From positions 1-38,415 of the forward strand of contig JANYKU010000141.1 in the NCBI GenBank assembly GCA_025358075.1: a stretch of DNA of 38,415 nucleotides. Direction: 5' to 3'. The position numbers and the translations under genes are program-made. The notes beneath the pieces are model-generated. The model ran no database searches and was not told where the DNA came from. It worked only from the letters and a program-made list of their open reading frames with translations. Source of the DNA: Ilumatobacteraceae bacterium. Lineage in GTDB: Bacteria; Actinomycetota; Acidimicrobiia; Acidimicrobiales; Ilumatobacteraceae. Below are positions 7,282-17,904 of this stretch, piece by piece; the first letter of the stretch is position 1; each line of letters opens with the position of its first letter.

Positions 7282-8709
7282 ATGTCTGACGTGAAGGCGC
7301 GGTTGGTCGCCGGAGTCGATTCATCGACCCAGAGCACCAAGGTCGAGGTGCGGGATCTCCTCAACGGTGCGGTCGTCGCCCGCGGATCCGCACCGCACAC
7401 CCCGACGACTCCGCCCCGCTCCGAGCAGGATCCCCAGGTGTGGTGGGGGGCCTTCGAAGCTGCGTGGGCGGCTGCCGGCTCGCCCCAGGTCGAGGCCATC
7501 AGCGTCGCCGGCCAGCAGCACGGGATGGTCGTGCTCGACGAGGGCTGCGAGGTGATCCGTCCGGCGAAGCTGTGGAACGACACCGAGACCGCGGCGGATG
7601 CCGGCTGGTTGCTGAAGCAGTTGCCGGGTGGCGCCGCCGACTGGGCTGCAGCGGTGGGCAGCGTGCCGGTCGCCGCATTCACCGTCACGAAGCTGAGTTG
7701 GTTGCACCGCAACGAAACCGACAACTGGGCCCGAATCGCCCACGTCGTCCTTCCGCACGACTGGATGACGTTCCGTCTCACCGGCGAACTCGTCACCGAC
7801 CGCGGCGACGTGTCGGGAACCGGCTACTGGTCACCATCCTCCAGCGAGTATCGCTGGGACATCCTGTCGATCATCGACAACGACCGCGACTGGTCGACCG
7901 TCGTTCCACGCGTTGCATCGCCCACCGAAGTCGTCGGCGAATGGAAGGGTGCCAAGGTGGCCTGTGGCACGGGCGACAACATGGCCGCCGCGCTGGGCCT
8001 CGGGCTGACGCAAGGAGTCGCTGTGGTCTCCCTCGGTACATCCGGCACGGCTTATGCGCGTAGCGAGCGATCGACCGCGGATGTCAGTGGGGCAGTGGCG
8101 GGCTTTGCCGATGCCACTGGGGGGTTCCTGCCGTTGGTGTGCACACTCAACGCAACCAAGGTCAGCGACGCGATCGCCAGGCTTCTCGGTGTCGGCCACG
8201 ACGAGTTCGATCGGCTTGCACTTGCCGCGCCGGCCGGCGCGGGCGGGCTGACCGTGCTGCCGTACTTCGACGGCGAGCGAACACCGAACCTTCCGAAGTC
8301 CTCGGGACTTCTCGCGGGGATTCGCAGCGACGTCTCCCGCGAGCAGCTCGCCCGCGCCGCGGTCGAAGGAGTGGTGTGTGGCCTGCTCGACGCGCTTGAC
8401 GCGCTTCGTGCCGAGGCCCCGGTCAGCGCCGTTCGATTGGTGGGCGGCGGAGCGCGAAGTGCTACATACCGTCAGGTCGTCGCCGAACTGTGTGACCTAC
8501 CGGTGATGCTTGCCGACGCGGACGAGGCCGTCGCCACCGGCGCCTGTGTGCAGGCAGCCGCGGTCGCTCTAGGGATCACGCACGCCGAAGTGACCGATCG
8601 ATGGACGCTGGGGGTCGGCACGCCGCTGCCGGCAGCGACGGGCGATCCAGCCGGGGTGCGGGCGCGCTATGCCGAATTGCGGTCGTCGACGTACCCCTCG
8701 ACTGCATGA
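7282..8709 (+). CDS. xylB: Xylulokinase (FGGY carbohydrate kinase)
   Basis: A 475-residue FGGY-family kinase that would phosphorylate D-xylulose to xylulose 5-phosphate. It shows the N-terminal phosphate-binding loop GVDSSTQSTK, the xylulokinase word AGQQHGMV, LWNDTET, and in the C-terminal domain SLGTSGTAY and VRLVGGGARSATYRQ. Length is normal for XylB. No xylose isomerase, transporter or regulator is present, so other ketoses or polyol-derived sugars remain possible substrates. It is divergent from the imino-acid island with only 35 bp between start codons, and its stop overlaps the J-domain gene start (ATGA). Confidence 0.88.
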   Translation: MSDVKARLVAGVDSSTQSTKVEVRDLLNGAVVARGSAPHTPTTPPRSEQDPQVWWGAFEAAWAAAGSPQVEAISVAGQQHGMVVLDEGCEVIRPAKLWNDTETAADAGWLLKQLPGGAADWAAAVGSVPVAAFTVTKLSWLHRNETDNWARIAHVVLPHDWMTFRLTGELVTDRGDVSGTGYWSPSSSEYRWDILSIIDNDRDWSTVVPRVASPTEVVGEWKGAKVACGTGDNMAAALGLGLTQGVAVVSLGTSGTAYARSERSTADVSGAVAGFADATGGFLPLVCTLNATKVSDAIARLLGVGHDEFDRLALAAPAGAGGLTVLPYFDGERTPNLPKSSGLLAGIRSDVSREQLARAAVEGVVCGLLDALDALRAEAPVSAVRLVGGGARSATYRQVVAELCDLPVMLADADEAVATGACVQAAAVALGITHAEVTDRWTLGVGTPLPAATGDPAGVRARYAELRSSTYPSTA

Positions 8710-9194
8710 CCACCGATCCGTTCGCCGTGCTGGGTGTGAGCCCCGACGCGACGCCCGATGAAGTGCGCTCTGCCCGCCGTCGCCTCGCCGCCGAGTTCCA
8801 CCCCGATCATGGTGGCGACACGGTCAGGATGGGTGAGATCAACGCCGCATTCGACGTGGTGATCACCCAATTGATGCATCGACAATCGCCGCTGCCTCGC
8901 CACCGCGGTGTGCAACACGACGCCCCGTCGTTCACGATCGATCGCTTGCCGGTGGAGGCCTTCGAGGCCTTGCTGGTGGTCACGTCGTGGATGGGGGAGA
9001 TGCTCGTCGACGATCCTCCGTACGTCCTCGAAGTGCACCTCACCGAGCCGGCGCCGTGCTGGTGCCGCCTCGATCTCGTGCCCGACGCCGGCGGCAGCAC
9101 TGTCACCCTCACCGTTGCCTCCGTCGGCGACGATCCCGCTCCAGATGTCGAGGCGGTCCGCGATGCATGGGTAGCCAACCTCAACCGTCTTTGA
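8706..9194 (+). CDS. Small J-domain (DnaJ-like) protein
   Basis: The 162-residue product opens with a short J domain: DPFAVLGVSPDATPDEV, a basic helix RSARRRLAAEF, then the invariant HPD at 32-34 and GEINAAFDVV. J domains stimulate DnaK-type chaperone ATPase activity. The remaining 100 residues have no zinc-finger or substrate-binding domain of true DnaJ; they look like a small alpha/beta domain I cannot name. The gene overlaps the xylB stop by 4 bp (ATGA), so its translation is probably coupled to xylulokinase, an odd pairing. The J-domain call is firm; its partner and client are unknown. Confidence 0.8.
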   Translation: MTTDPFAVLGVSPDATPDEVRSARRRLAAEFHPDHGGDTVRMGEINAAFDVVITQLMHRQSPLPRHRGVQHDAPSFTIDRLPVEAFEALLVVTSWMGEMLVDDPPYVLEVHLTEPAPCWCRLDLVPDAGGSTVTLTVASVGDDPAPDVEAVRDAWVANLNRL

Positions 9195-9214
9195 GGACGC
9201 CAGCTCGCGCGAGG

Positions 9215-9220
9215 CAAGAT
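9215..9220 (+). promoter_or_regulatory. Weak -10 candidate (CAAGAT) for the small membrane protein
   Basis: CAAGAT ends 6 nt before GTG 9227. Only A2, A5 and T6 match the consensus, so this is a tentative call that rests on the spacing seen elsewhere in the window. Confidence 0.3.
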
Positions 9221-9226
9221 GGACGA

Positions 9227-9592
9227 GTGGCCACGGACAAGAGCGATCGACCACCTTCGGACGCACACAACCCGACCACAGCGGACATCGTCTTCATCTG
9301 CGTGATGGTTCTTTCGTTCCTCCTGTTGACGGGCGGACTCTTGCTCGGCTTTGGACTGGGAACGGCCTGCACCGACATTCCCGGCAACGGTGGGCTCCAC
9401 CAAGCGCCATGCAATCGCGTCGACCACGGCATCAAGATGAACACCGCGTTTCAAGCAGTGTTCTTCGTCGCGCCATGGGTGGTGGGTGGACGGTTGCGCT
9501 CGCGCCGGTGGCTGGCATGGACGCTGTTGCTGGGCTCCGTTGCCGCGTTCGCCGTCTCGTTGACGATCGCCAGTTCGTATCAGCGCGGCTGA
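9227..9592 (+). CDS. Small membrane protein, function unknown
   Basis: A 121-residue protein with a short polar, charged N-terminus (about 20 residues) and three hydrophobic stretches: a long one from about 22 to 47 ending in LLLGFGLG, a shorter one around AVFFVAPWVVGG, and a last one in WTLLLGSVAAFAVSL. Two cysteines lie in the loop after the first segment. No family is recognised. The GTG start at 9227 is chosen because it is the only start near the first hydrophobic segment and has a -10-like hexamer 6 nt upstream. The last 13 bp overlap the convergent Sua5 gene. Confidence 0.6.
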   Translation: MATDKSDRPPSDAHNPTTADIVFICVMVLSFLLLTGGLLLGFGLGTACTDIPGNGGLHQAPCNRVDHGIKMNTAFQAVFFVAPWVVGGRLRSRRWLAWTLLLGSVAAFAVSLTIASSYQRG

Positions 9593-10472
9593 GAGGCTGC
9601 CTTGGTGAGGCGATCTCGGATGGCGTGGCCGAGTCCGACCGCTGGGGGCATGACCGCGATCACCGTGTCGACATCGCGATCGTCGGCACTACGCAGCAGG
9701 CTGTACAACGTGTGGGCGTAGCGGATGAGATCCTGATCGTCGAGGATCTCGATGCCGGGGCGATCCGCCGCCAGCCGCTGAGCATCCTGACTAGTTGCCA
9801 CCAGCATCACGTGGCATCGCGGGGCGTAGTGCGAGGCCAACATGCCAGGGGCGCGGCTCGGCCCGACGGAGGCACCGAGGTTGGTGCTCAGCAGCGTGGC
9901 GATGTCTTCGGTTGGTATCCCGCCAGGTCGCAGAACCTGTGGGGGGTCCACGGTGCAGTCGACGATCGTCGATTCGACACCGATTGGGCAGGGCCCGCCG
10001 TCGAGAACGAAATCAACGTCGTCACCCAGATCGGCGCGGACATGATCGGCTGTGGTCGGACTGACTCGACCGAAGCGATTGGCCGACGGCGCGGCCAGCC
10101 CGCCGCCGAACCTGGCCAGCAACTCGAGGGTCAGCGGGTGCGCAGGAACGCGAACGCCGACGGTGGACCGCCCTCCGGTCACCACGTCGAGCACGTGCGC
10201 GGCCCGCGGCACCAGCAACGTGATCGGGCCCGGCCAGCAGGCGTCGGCGAGCAGGGCCGCAGCCGGCGGAATCGTCGAAGCCCAGTCGACGAGCTGCTCT
10301 GCCGAACCGAGGTGAACGATCAGCGGATGAACGACCGGGCGCCCTTTGGTGGAAAAAATTCGCTCCACCGCGGCGGGGTTCGATGCATCGGCAGCAAGCC
10401 CGTAGACGGTCTCGGTCGGGATCGCCACGAGCCCGCCATCGCGAAGCACCTGTAGGGCGCGATCGATGTCGT

Positions 10473-10476
<4 letters not shown>
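9580..10476 (-). CDS. tsaC: L-threonylcarbamoyladenylate synthase (Sua5/YrdC/TsaC), two-domain form
   Basis: A 298-residue protein that makes threonylcarbamoyl-AMP for the universal t6A37 modification of ANN-decoding tRNAs. The N-terminal YrdC domain shows VAIPTETVYGLAADA, STKGRPVVHPLIVHL and the SANRFGRVSPTTA nucleotide-binding segment around 130-150. The linker APGMLASHYAPRC and a further 90 residues form the C-terminal Sua5 domain, so this is the long Sua5 type rather than the short TsaC type. The start overlaps the stop of the alpha/beta hydrolase gene (ATGA), placing both in one operon. The other t6A genes (tsaB, tsaD, tsaE) are not in the window. Confidence 0.92.
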
Positions 10477-12688
<2,212 letters not shown>

Positions 12689-13324
12689 GTGCGGGTCATT
12701 GCCATTGATGGTCCGGCAGGCGCCGGCAAGAGCACTGTGGCGCGGGCCCTGGCTGCGCGTCTCGGTTTGGAGTACCTCGACACCGGGGCGATGTATCGGG
12801 CAGTCACGCTGGCGGCGATGCGCCGTGGCATCGATCCGGCCGATGCCGACCAGGTCGCCGAGCTGGCCGAGGAGGTCGGTCTCGAGGTCGGCGAACGCGG
12901 GGTCTTCGTCGATGGCGTCGAGGCGACGTCGGAGATTCGCAGTCGCGAAGTGACCATCGCAGTCAGTGCCGTCGCCGCGAACAGCCGCGTCCGTGCCGAG
13001 CTGGTCGAACGCCAACGCAGATGGGCGCGTGAACGAGGTGGAGGCGTGCTCGAGGGTCGCGACATCGGCTCGGTGGTGTTCCCCGATGCCGAACTGAAGC
13101 TGTACCTCACGGCCTCGCCGAGGGTTCGTGCCGAACGCCGCGGCGCGGAGACCGGCGGCGATGTCGACGAGATCGAGGAATCGATCGCCCAGCGCGACCG
13201 GCACGACCAGTCTCGATCCGACGGGCCCCTCGTCGAGGCCGCCGGCTCGATCGTGGTAGATACCACCGGACTCAGCATCGACCAGGTGCTCGAGCAGATC
13301 GAACAACTCCTGGAGCGTCAATGA
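12689..13324 (+). CDS. cmk: Cytidylate kinase
   Basis: A 211-residue CMP/dCMP kinase using ATP to form CDP or dCDP in the cytoplasm. The P-loop is GPAGAGKST at residues 8-16, followed by the CMP-binding DTGAMYRAVTLAA and the GRDIGSVVFPDAELKLYLTA segment with the conserved arginine and aspartates. It begins at the GTG directly after the guaB1 stop and ends overlapping the plsC start (ATGA). Cmk next to plsC is a common bacterial arrangement. Confidence 0.95.
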   Translation: MRVIAIDGPAGAGKSTVARALAARLGLEYLDTGAMYRAVTLAAMRRGIDPADADQVAELAEEVGLEVGERGVFVDGVEATSEIRSREVTIAVSAVAANSRVRAELVERQRRWARERGGGVLEGRDIGSVVFPDAELKLYLTASPRVRAERRGAETGGDVDEIEESIAQRDRHDQSRSDGPLVEAAGSIVVDTTGLSIDQVLEQIEQLLERQ

Positions 13325-13998
13325 CCAAGATCTCGACGAGGCTGACGGGCAACAAGATCGTCGATCGCATGGCCTACAAGACCGTGCGGTTCATCGTCAC
13401 GACCTTCTGCCGCACGTGGTGCCGCATGACCGTCGAGGGTCGGGAGAACGTTCCGGCGACGGGTACGTTCCTTCTCGCCCCCACCCATCGGAGCATCCTC
13501 GACACGCCGATCGCGTCGGGTGTCACCCGCCGTCGCATGCGCTTCATGGGCGCCGACAAGTACTGGAAGAACGATGCGTTCGGACGCCTGCTCACGGCGC
13601 TCGGCGGCTTTCCCGTCAGTCGTGGCACTGCCGATCGCGAGGCACTGAAGCGATGCATCGCCGTGCTCGAGCATGGCGAGCCGCTGGTGCTGTTTCCCGA
13701 GGGTGAACGCAAGAGCGGCCCACTCGTTCAGCCGCTGTTCGATGGAGCCACCTTCATTGCCGTCAAAGCCGGCGTCCCGATCGTGCCGGTCGGAATCGGT
13801 GGCTCGGAGCGGGCGATGCCACGCGGCGCGAAGTTCATCAGCCCGCGCAAGGTGCACGTGGTAGTCGGTAAACCGCTGCAGACGGCGAGCGTCACCGGCA
13901 GCCCGAAGGCACAACGCGACGCCGCCCGGCTGTTGACGATCGAACTGCACGCCGAGCTGCAACGGCTGTTCGACATCGCCCAGGCCCGCGTCGGCTGA
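13321..13998 (+). CDS. plsC: 1-acyl-sn-glycerol-3-phosphate acyltransferase (PlsC family)
   Basis: The 225-residue protein carries the acyltransferase HX4D motif at His56-Asp61 (PTHRSILDTP), a GGFPVSRG block, and FPEGERKSG near residue 126, matching motifs I to III of the lysophosphatidate acyltransferase family. It would add the second acyl chain during phosphatidic acid synthesis at the membrane. There is an amphipathic N-terminal stretch around residues 20-34 but no clear transmembrane helix. ATGA overlap with cmk indicates coupling. Related family members acylate other lipids, so the exact substrate is inferred. Confidence 0.88.
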   Translation: MTKISTRLTGNKIVDRMAYKTVRFIVTTFCRTWCRMTVEGRENVPATGTFLLAPTHRSILDTPIASGVTRRRMRFMGADKYWKNDAFGRLLTALGGFPVSRGTADREALKRCIAVLEHGEPLVLFPEGERKSGPLVQPLFDGATFIAVKAGVPIVPVGIGGSERAMPRGAKFISPRKVHVVVGKPLQTASVTGSPKAQRDAARLLTIELHAELQRLFDIAQARVG

Positions 13999-14017
13999 GC
14001 GGAGCAGATCGGCTCAG
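13995..14017. terminator. Short inverted repeat between convergent plsC and M18 aminopeptidase genes
   Basis: CTGAGC at 13995-14000 and GCTCAG at 14012-14017 can form a 6-bp stem with an 11-nt loop. Each arm contains a TGA stop codon, so the repeat may be partly a by-product of the two convergent stops. There is no T-run. A weak two-way terminator at best. Confidence 0.25.
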
Positions 14018-15276
14018 GCGCGTTCGAAGTAGTGCCGCAAGCCCTTGGCAAGCGATACCGGATCGGCGACACCGCACAACTCGCGCGCTGAATGCATCGA
14101 GAGTTGAGGCACACCGACATCGACCGTCTCGATGCCAAGACGGGTCGCCGTGATGGGGCCGATCGTCGTGCCGCATGGCATGTTGTTGCGGCTGACGAAC
14201 ACTTGTGACGGCACGCCCGCCTCCTCGAACACCCGCTGCAGCATCGCCGCCGATCGAGCCGAGGTTGCGTAGCGCTGGTTGCTGTTGAGCTTGATGGCAG
14301 GGCCGCAGTTGACGATCGGTTGATGGTCGGGCTCGTGTCGCTCGCGGTAGTTGGGATGGACCGCGTGCGCGTTGTCGGCCGACACACAGGTGCTACGAGC
14401 CAGCTGGGCGAGGAACTCGGAACGCGATGCGCCAGTCGTCGCTGACAATCGTTCGAGGACGTGTTCGAGCAGCGGGCCGGCCGCGCCGGTGGCGCTCTCC
14501 GAGCCGACTTCCTCATGGTCGAACAAGGCGATGACTGCTGACGAGTGTTCGGGATCTGCGGTGCCGGTGATGGCTTCGACGGCAGCCCAGCACGAGACCT
14601 GATTGTCGAGGCGCCCAGCGGCCAGCAACGATTGGTCGGCTCCGAGGATCTCCGGGGGAGTGCGGTCGAAGAGACACAGTTCCCAAGCGCCGACGTCAAC
14701 GGTGGCGCACCCCAGTCGACCCGCCAGCCATTCGGCGAACTCGCCAGCGCGAGGCGAACCGGAGCCCCACACCGGCGTGAGGTGTTGCTGCTTGTCGAGG
14801 ATGAGGCCTCGCTCGTTGACGTCGCGATCCAGATGGATCGCCAACTGCGGGACTCTGCACACTGCTTCGTCGATGCGGATGTCGATCGCCGACCCGTCGG
14901 TCAGCTCGACCCGACCGGCGATGCCGAGGTCGCGATCGAGCCACGAGTTGATCAACGCCCCGCCGTAGACCTCCACGCCCAGCTGCTTCCAACCGACGCC
15001 ACCGGTGTCGGGTCGTGGCTTGATTCGCAGACCGGGGGAATCGGTGTGAGCTCCGACGAGTCGTAGCGGCGATGTGCCGTCGGCAGGCGCCGCCCGCTTC
15101 CAAGCGACGAGCGCTGCGCCGCGAACGACGAAGCCGCGAGCGGGCATGGTGCTCCATGGCTGCTCGAGATCGACGGACTCGAAGCCGGCTTGTGTCAGCC
15201 GTTCGGCTGCGGTGGCGACGACGTGCCAAGGTGACGGTGAGCCGTCGAGGAAGGTGATGAGATCGTCGAGCTCCAT
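14014..15276 (-). CDS. M18 family aminopeptidase (aspartyl aminopeptidase-like)
   Basis: A 420-residue cytosolic metallopeptidase with the complete M18 dinuclear zinc site: HTDSPGLRIKP (His, Asp), GRLDNQVSCWAA (bridging Asp), FDHEEVGSES (Glu-Glu), a later SADNAHAVHPNY (Asp) and SMHSARE (His). It would remove N-terminal, probably acidic, residues from peptides. The N-terminus ELDDLITFLDGSPSPWH is the usual family opening, which supports ATG 15276 although the reading frame continues upstream. No Shine-Dalgarno site is seen; an 8-bp inverted repeat lies just before the start. It converges on plsC and is divergent from pyk. Confidence 0.92.
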   Translation of the reverse strand: MELDDLITFLDGSPSPWHVVATAAERLTQAGFESVDLEQPWSTMPARGFVVRGAALVAWKRAAPADGTSPLRLVGAHTDSPGLRIKPRPDTGGVGWKQLGVEVYGGALINSWLDRDLGIAGRVELTDGSAIDIRIDEAVCRVPQLAIHLDRDVNERGLILDKQQHLTPVWGSGSPRAGEFAEWLAGRLGCATVDVGAWELCLFDRTPPEILGADQSLLAAGRLDNQVSCWAAVEAITGTADPEHSSAVIALFDHEEVGSESATGAAGPLLEHVLERLSATTGASRSEFLAQLARSTCVSADNAHAVHPNYRERHEPDHQPIVNCGPAIKLNSNQRYATSARSAAMLQRVFEEAGVPSQVFVSRNNMPCGTTIGPITATRLGIETVDVGVPQLSMHSARELCGVADPVSLAKGLRHYFERA

Positions 15277-15282
15277 CAGCGG

Positions 15283-15308
15283 TACGCCCGCTCTCGGCAA
15301 CGGGCGTA
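15283..15308. repeat. Perfect 8-bp inverted repeat upstream of the M18 aminopeptidase
   Basis: TACGCCCG at 15283-15290 and CGGGCGTA at 15301-15308 are exact complements separated by 10 nt. The repeat begins 6 bp before the aminopeptidase start codon, so it could be an operator or a hairpin in the 5' leader. Nothing else in the pyk/aminopeptidase gap explains it. Confidence 0.55.
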
Positions 15309-15365
15309 GATTGCGTCGAGATGCTCGGCTCGGCGGCGGTCCAACAACGACTCCATGGATCACTA

Positions 15366-15371
15366 GATAAT
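15366..15371 (+). promoter_or_regulatory. Probable -10 element (GATAAT) for pyk
   Basis: GATAAT, a 5-of-6 match to the consensus, ends 5 nt before ATG 15377. It overlaps an alternative TAGATA two bases earlier that gives 7-nt spacing. Either way the pyk transcript is probably leaderless. Confidence 0.55.
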
Positions 15372-15376
15372 CAGGT

Positions 15377-16813
15377 ATGAACGCTCGAACGAAGATCGTG
15401 GCCACGCTCGGCCCGGCCACGGATCGTCCGGACGTGCTCGACGCGATGATGACGGCGGGTGTCGACGTGGTTCGACTCAACCTCAGCCATGGCTCGCTCA
15501 GCGATCACATTGCCCGGCTCCATGCAGTGCGCGCCGCGGCGGAGCGCACCGGATCGGTCGTCGCAGTGCTGGCCGACCTGCCCGGGCCGAAGGTTCGCGC
15601 CGCGCCGTTTCCCGAAGGCGGCGTCGAGCTGCCCGGCGGATCGATGGTGATGGTCGTCACCGATGTCGCGACCAGCTCCGGCGCCGTGATCGGCGTGGAC
15701 TACACGACGCTGCTCGATGACCTTCACGTCGGTGACCGGATCGTGATCGGTGACGGCGCCATCACCCTCAGGGTCGAGTCGCTGAGCGCTCGCGGAGCCG
15801 AATGCCAGGTGCGCAGCGGGGGTCACGCCCAGGGCCGGCCAGGCGTGCACCTTCCGTCCGAGCGGTTGCGAATCGCCAGCCCGACCCAAGAAGATCTTCT
15901 TCTCGCCGCGGAGATGGTTGCGCAGGGTGCCGACTTCCTTGCCGTGTCATTCGTGCGCGGGCGTGATGACCTCGATGCTGTGCGCCGATCGATCGCTCCA
16001 CTGACCACCCGCCTGGTGGCAAAGATCGAGACGCTCTCGGCGATTCAACATCTCGACGAGATCATCGCTGCATCTGATGCAGTGATGGTGGCTCGTGGCG
16101 ACCTGGGGATCGAATGCCCGCTCGAAGATGTGCCGCACATGCAGAAGCGGATCGTTCGCTCATGCGTCGAAGCGGGAGTGCCCGTGATCACGGCCACTCA
16201 GATGATGGAGAGCATGATCACCGCACCCTCTCCGACGCGCGCCGAGGTCAGCGATGTTGCCAACGCCGTGTTCGATGGGTCCGACGCGATCATGCTGTCG
16301 GGGGAGACTGCAATCGGAGCCGATCCCGTGAACGTGGTGAGGACGATGGCTCGCGTCGCCGAACATGCCGAGCGGGAGGCGAACTATGCCCAATGGGCAG
16401 AGCATGTCGTTCGCCTCAATCAGATCGGTGCTGTAAACGGTCCTGACCCGATCACGACGGCCATCACTCACGCCGCCGGCTTGGCGGCCACCGATGCCGG
16501 GGCGGTAGCCATCTTGTGCTGCACGCGTTCGGGTCGAACCGCGCTGGCGATGGCCCGGTTCCGCCCATCGGCCCGCTTGATCGGCTTGTCGCCCGACCCC
16601 GAGACCGTCCGCGCCCTCGCCTTGTCGTGGGGCATCACCTCGCTGCACGTGGAGACCTACAAGAACACCGACGAGCTGGTCTGGTTCGCGGTCGAGAAGG
16701 CCGTTCAGAATGGTCTGGTCCACTCCAATGACATCGTCTTGGTGCTGGCGGGCGCACCGGATCGGCCGAGCGGAGCGGCCACCGACGTGCTGCGAATCGT
16801 CCGCGTCGCGTGA
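15377..16813 (+). CDS. pyk: Pyruvate kinase
   Basis: A 478-residue glycolytic enzyme converting phosphoenolpyruvate and ADP to pyruvate and ATP. Seen in order: KIVATLGPA, VVRLNLSHG (substrate-binding Arg and Asn), the B domain around 75-160, LVAKIETLSA with the catalytic Lys, MVARGDLGIE (metal-binding Glu and Asp), PVITATQMMESM, and the C-terminal regulatory domain with CCTRSGRTA. Length and all catalytic residues are normal. Its TGA overlaps the start of the downstream hydrolase (GTGA), so the two are coupled. Confidence 0.97.
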   Translation: MNARTKIVATLGPATDRPDVLDAMMTAGVDVVRLNLSHGSLSDHIARLHAVRAAAERTGSVVAVLADLPGPKVRAAPFPEGGVELPGGSMVMVVTDVATSSGAVIGVDYTTLLDDLHVGDRIVIGDGAITLRVESLSARGAECQVRSGGHAQGRPGVHLPSERLRIASPTQEDLLLAAEMVAQGADFLAVSFVRGRDDLDAVRRSIAPLTTRLVAKIETLSAIQHLDEIIAASDAVMVARGDLGIECPLEDVPHMQKRIVRSCVEAGVPVITATQMMESMITAPSPTRAEVSDVANAVFDGSDAIMLSGETAIGADPVNVVRTMARVAEHAEREANYAQWAEHVVRLNQIGAVNGPDPITTAITHAAGLAATDAGAVAILCCTRSGRTALAMARFRPSARLIGLSPDPETVRALALSWGITSLHVETYKNTDELVWFAVEKAVQNGLVHSNDIVLVLAGAPDRPSGAATDVLRIVRVA

Positions 16814-17574
16814 GCGGAATCTGGGCCGACGAGGCCGGTGACCCCGATCACCCACTCCTGGCCTTGATCCACGGATCGATGGATCGATCGGCGGGGATGT
16901 TGAAGCTCAGCCGCCAACTCGACGAAACGTTTCGAGTCTTGCGGTACGACCGCCGGGGCTATGGCCGATCGTTCCCTCACCCCGGGCCATTCGTGATCGG
17001 TGACCAGGTGGACGATCTGGTCCGCTTGTTGGCGGGCCGGAGGGCGGTCCTCGTCGGGCACAGCTACGGCGGCAACATCGCCCTGGCGGCCGCCGAGCGA
17101 CACCCCGATTTGGTTGCCGGTGTCGCCGTCTACGAAACGCCGTTGTCGTGGGAATCGTGGTGGCCCCGTACCACGGCGGGATCGGTTGCGGTCGCCGGGT
17201 TGGGCAAGACGGAAGACGCGGCAGAGCGGTTCTTGCGTCGCATGCTTGGTGATCAACGTTGGGAGGCGCTTCCGGAGCGCAGCAAACAGACCCGACGTGC
17301 CGAGGGCGCGGCGATGGTCGGGGAGCTCGCCGATGTGCGCCGCAATCGTCCGTGGACCGCAGCATCCATCACGATGCCGGTGGTGGTTGCCTACGGCACG
17401 CTCGGCGCAGCACATCACCAACGGGGCATGAAGCACGCCGCCGAGTTGCTCGGGTGCCCCCTCGTGGAGCTTGCCAACTGCCGCCACGACGCGCCGCTGA
17501 GCCACCCTGCGCTCTTCAGGTCGGCCGTGATCGACCCGCTGCTGCGAACGATCGGCCCGCCCTGGTCGCTGTGA
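16810..17574 (+). CDS. Alpha/beta hydrolase
   Basis: A 254-residue alpha/beta hydrolase with LALIHGSMDRSAG at the oxyanion strand, RYDRRGYGRSF, and the nucleophile elbow VGHSYGGNIA (about residue 85). The acid position is not obvious; a terminal histidine is present in NCRHDAPLSHP. The GTG start overlaps the pyk stop by 4 bp, so it is co-translated with pyruvate kinase. The substrate is unknown. Confidence 0.82.
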   Translation: MSGIWADEAGDPDHPLLALIHGSMDRSAGMLKLSRQLDETFRVLRYDRRGYGRSFPHPGPFVIGDQVDDLVRLLAGRRAVLVGHSYGGNIALAAAERHPDLVAGVAVYETPLSWESWWPRTTAGSVAVAGLGKTEDAAERFLRRMLGDQRWEALPERSKQTRRAEGAAMVGELADVRRNRPWTAASITMPVVVAYGTLGAAHHQRGMKHAAELLGCPLVELANCRHDAPLSHPALFRSAVIDPLLRTIGPPWSL

Positions 17575-17582
17575 TTGCGGCG

Positions 17583-17876
17583 CTACGGCACCGACGGCGT
17601 GGGTACTGGGACCTTGATGTTGGTGCCGAGAAAGGTGCACGTGACATCGGTGGTGTCACCGACCGTCGCTGCTCGGGCCTTGACCTTGGTGGCGCAGTCC
17701 TGCAGTGACGAGCGCTGGGTCCACACCCCGAAGGCCAGCCCGGCGATGATCAGCACACTGATCAGCTTGGTCGTCACGCTCTTCACCAGCCATGCCGTCA
17801 ACACCATCAGTACGACCAGCCCCAGCGCTATGCCGATCCCGATGTTCTTGGCAGACTCAACCGTCATTGACGTCAT
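17583..17876 (-). CDS. Small two-helix membrane protein, function unknown
   Basis: A 97-residue protein with two hydrophobic helices, about residues 11-31 (GIGIALGLVVLMVLTAWLV) and 35-52, followed by a soluble tail that contains two cysteines and a proline-rich end. The tail probably lies outside the membrane, where the cysteines could form a disulfide. No family is recognised. The start ATG 17876 has TAGGGT exactly 6 nt upstream; an in-frame ATG 4 codons later is less likely. It is divergent from the DUF3151 gene and converges on the hydrolase. Confidence 0.65.
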   Translation of the reverse strand: MTSMTVESAKNIGIGIALGLVVLMVLTAWLVKSVTTKLISVLIIAGLAFGVWTQRSSLQDCATKVKARAATVGDTTDVTCTFLGTNIKVPVPTPSVP

Positions 17877-17882
17877 GAACGC

Positions 17883-17898
17883 ACCCTAGGCGTAGTGT
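17883..17898. promoter_or_regulatory. Back-to-back divergent -10 elements (TAGGGT minus, TAGTGT plus)
   Basis: On the minus strand TAGGGT (17888-17883) ends 6 nt before ATG 17876. On the plus strand TAGTGT (17893-17898) ends 6 nt before GTG 17905. Only 4 bp separate the two hexamers. Both genes would be leaderless, and the two polymerase footprints would overlap almost completely, so the promoters probably compete. Confidence 0.6.
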
Positions 17899-17904
17899 GA
17901 TCGC

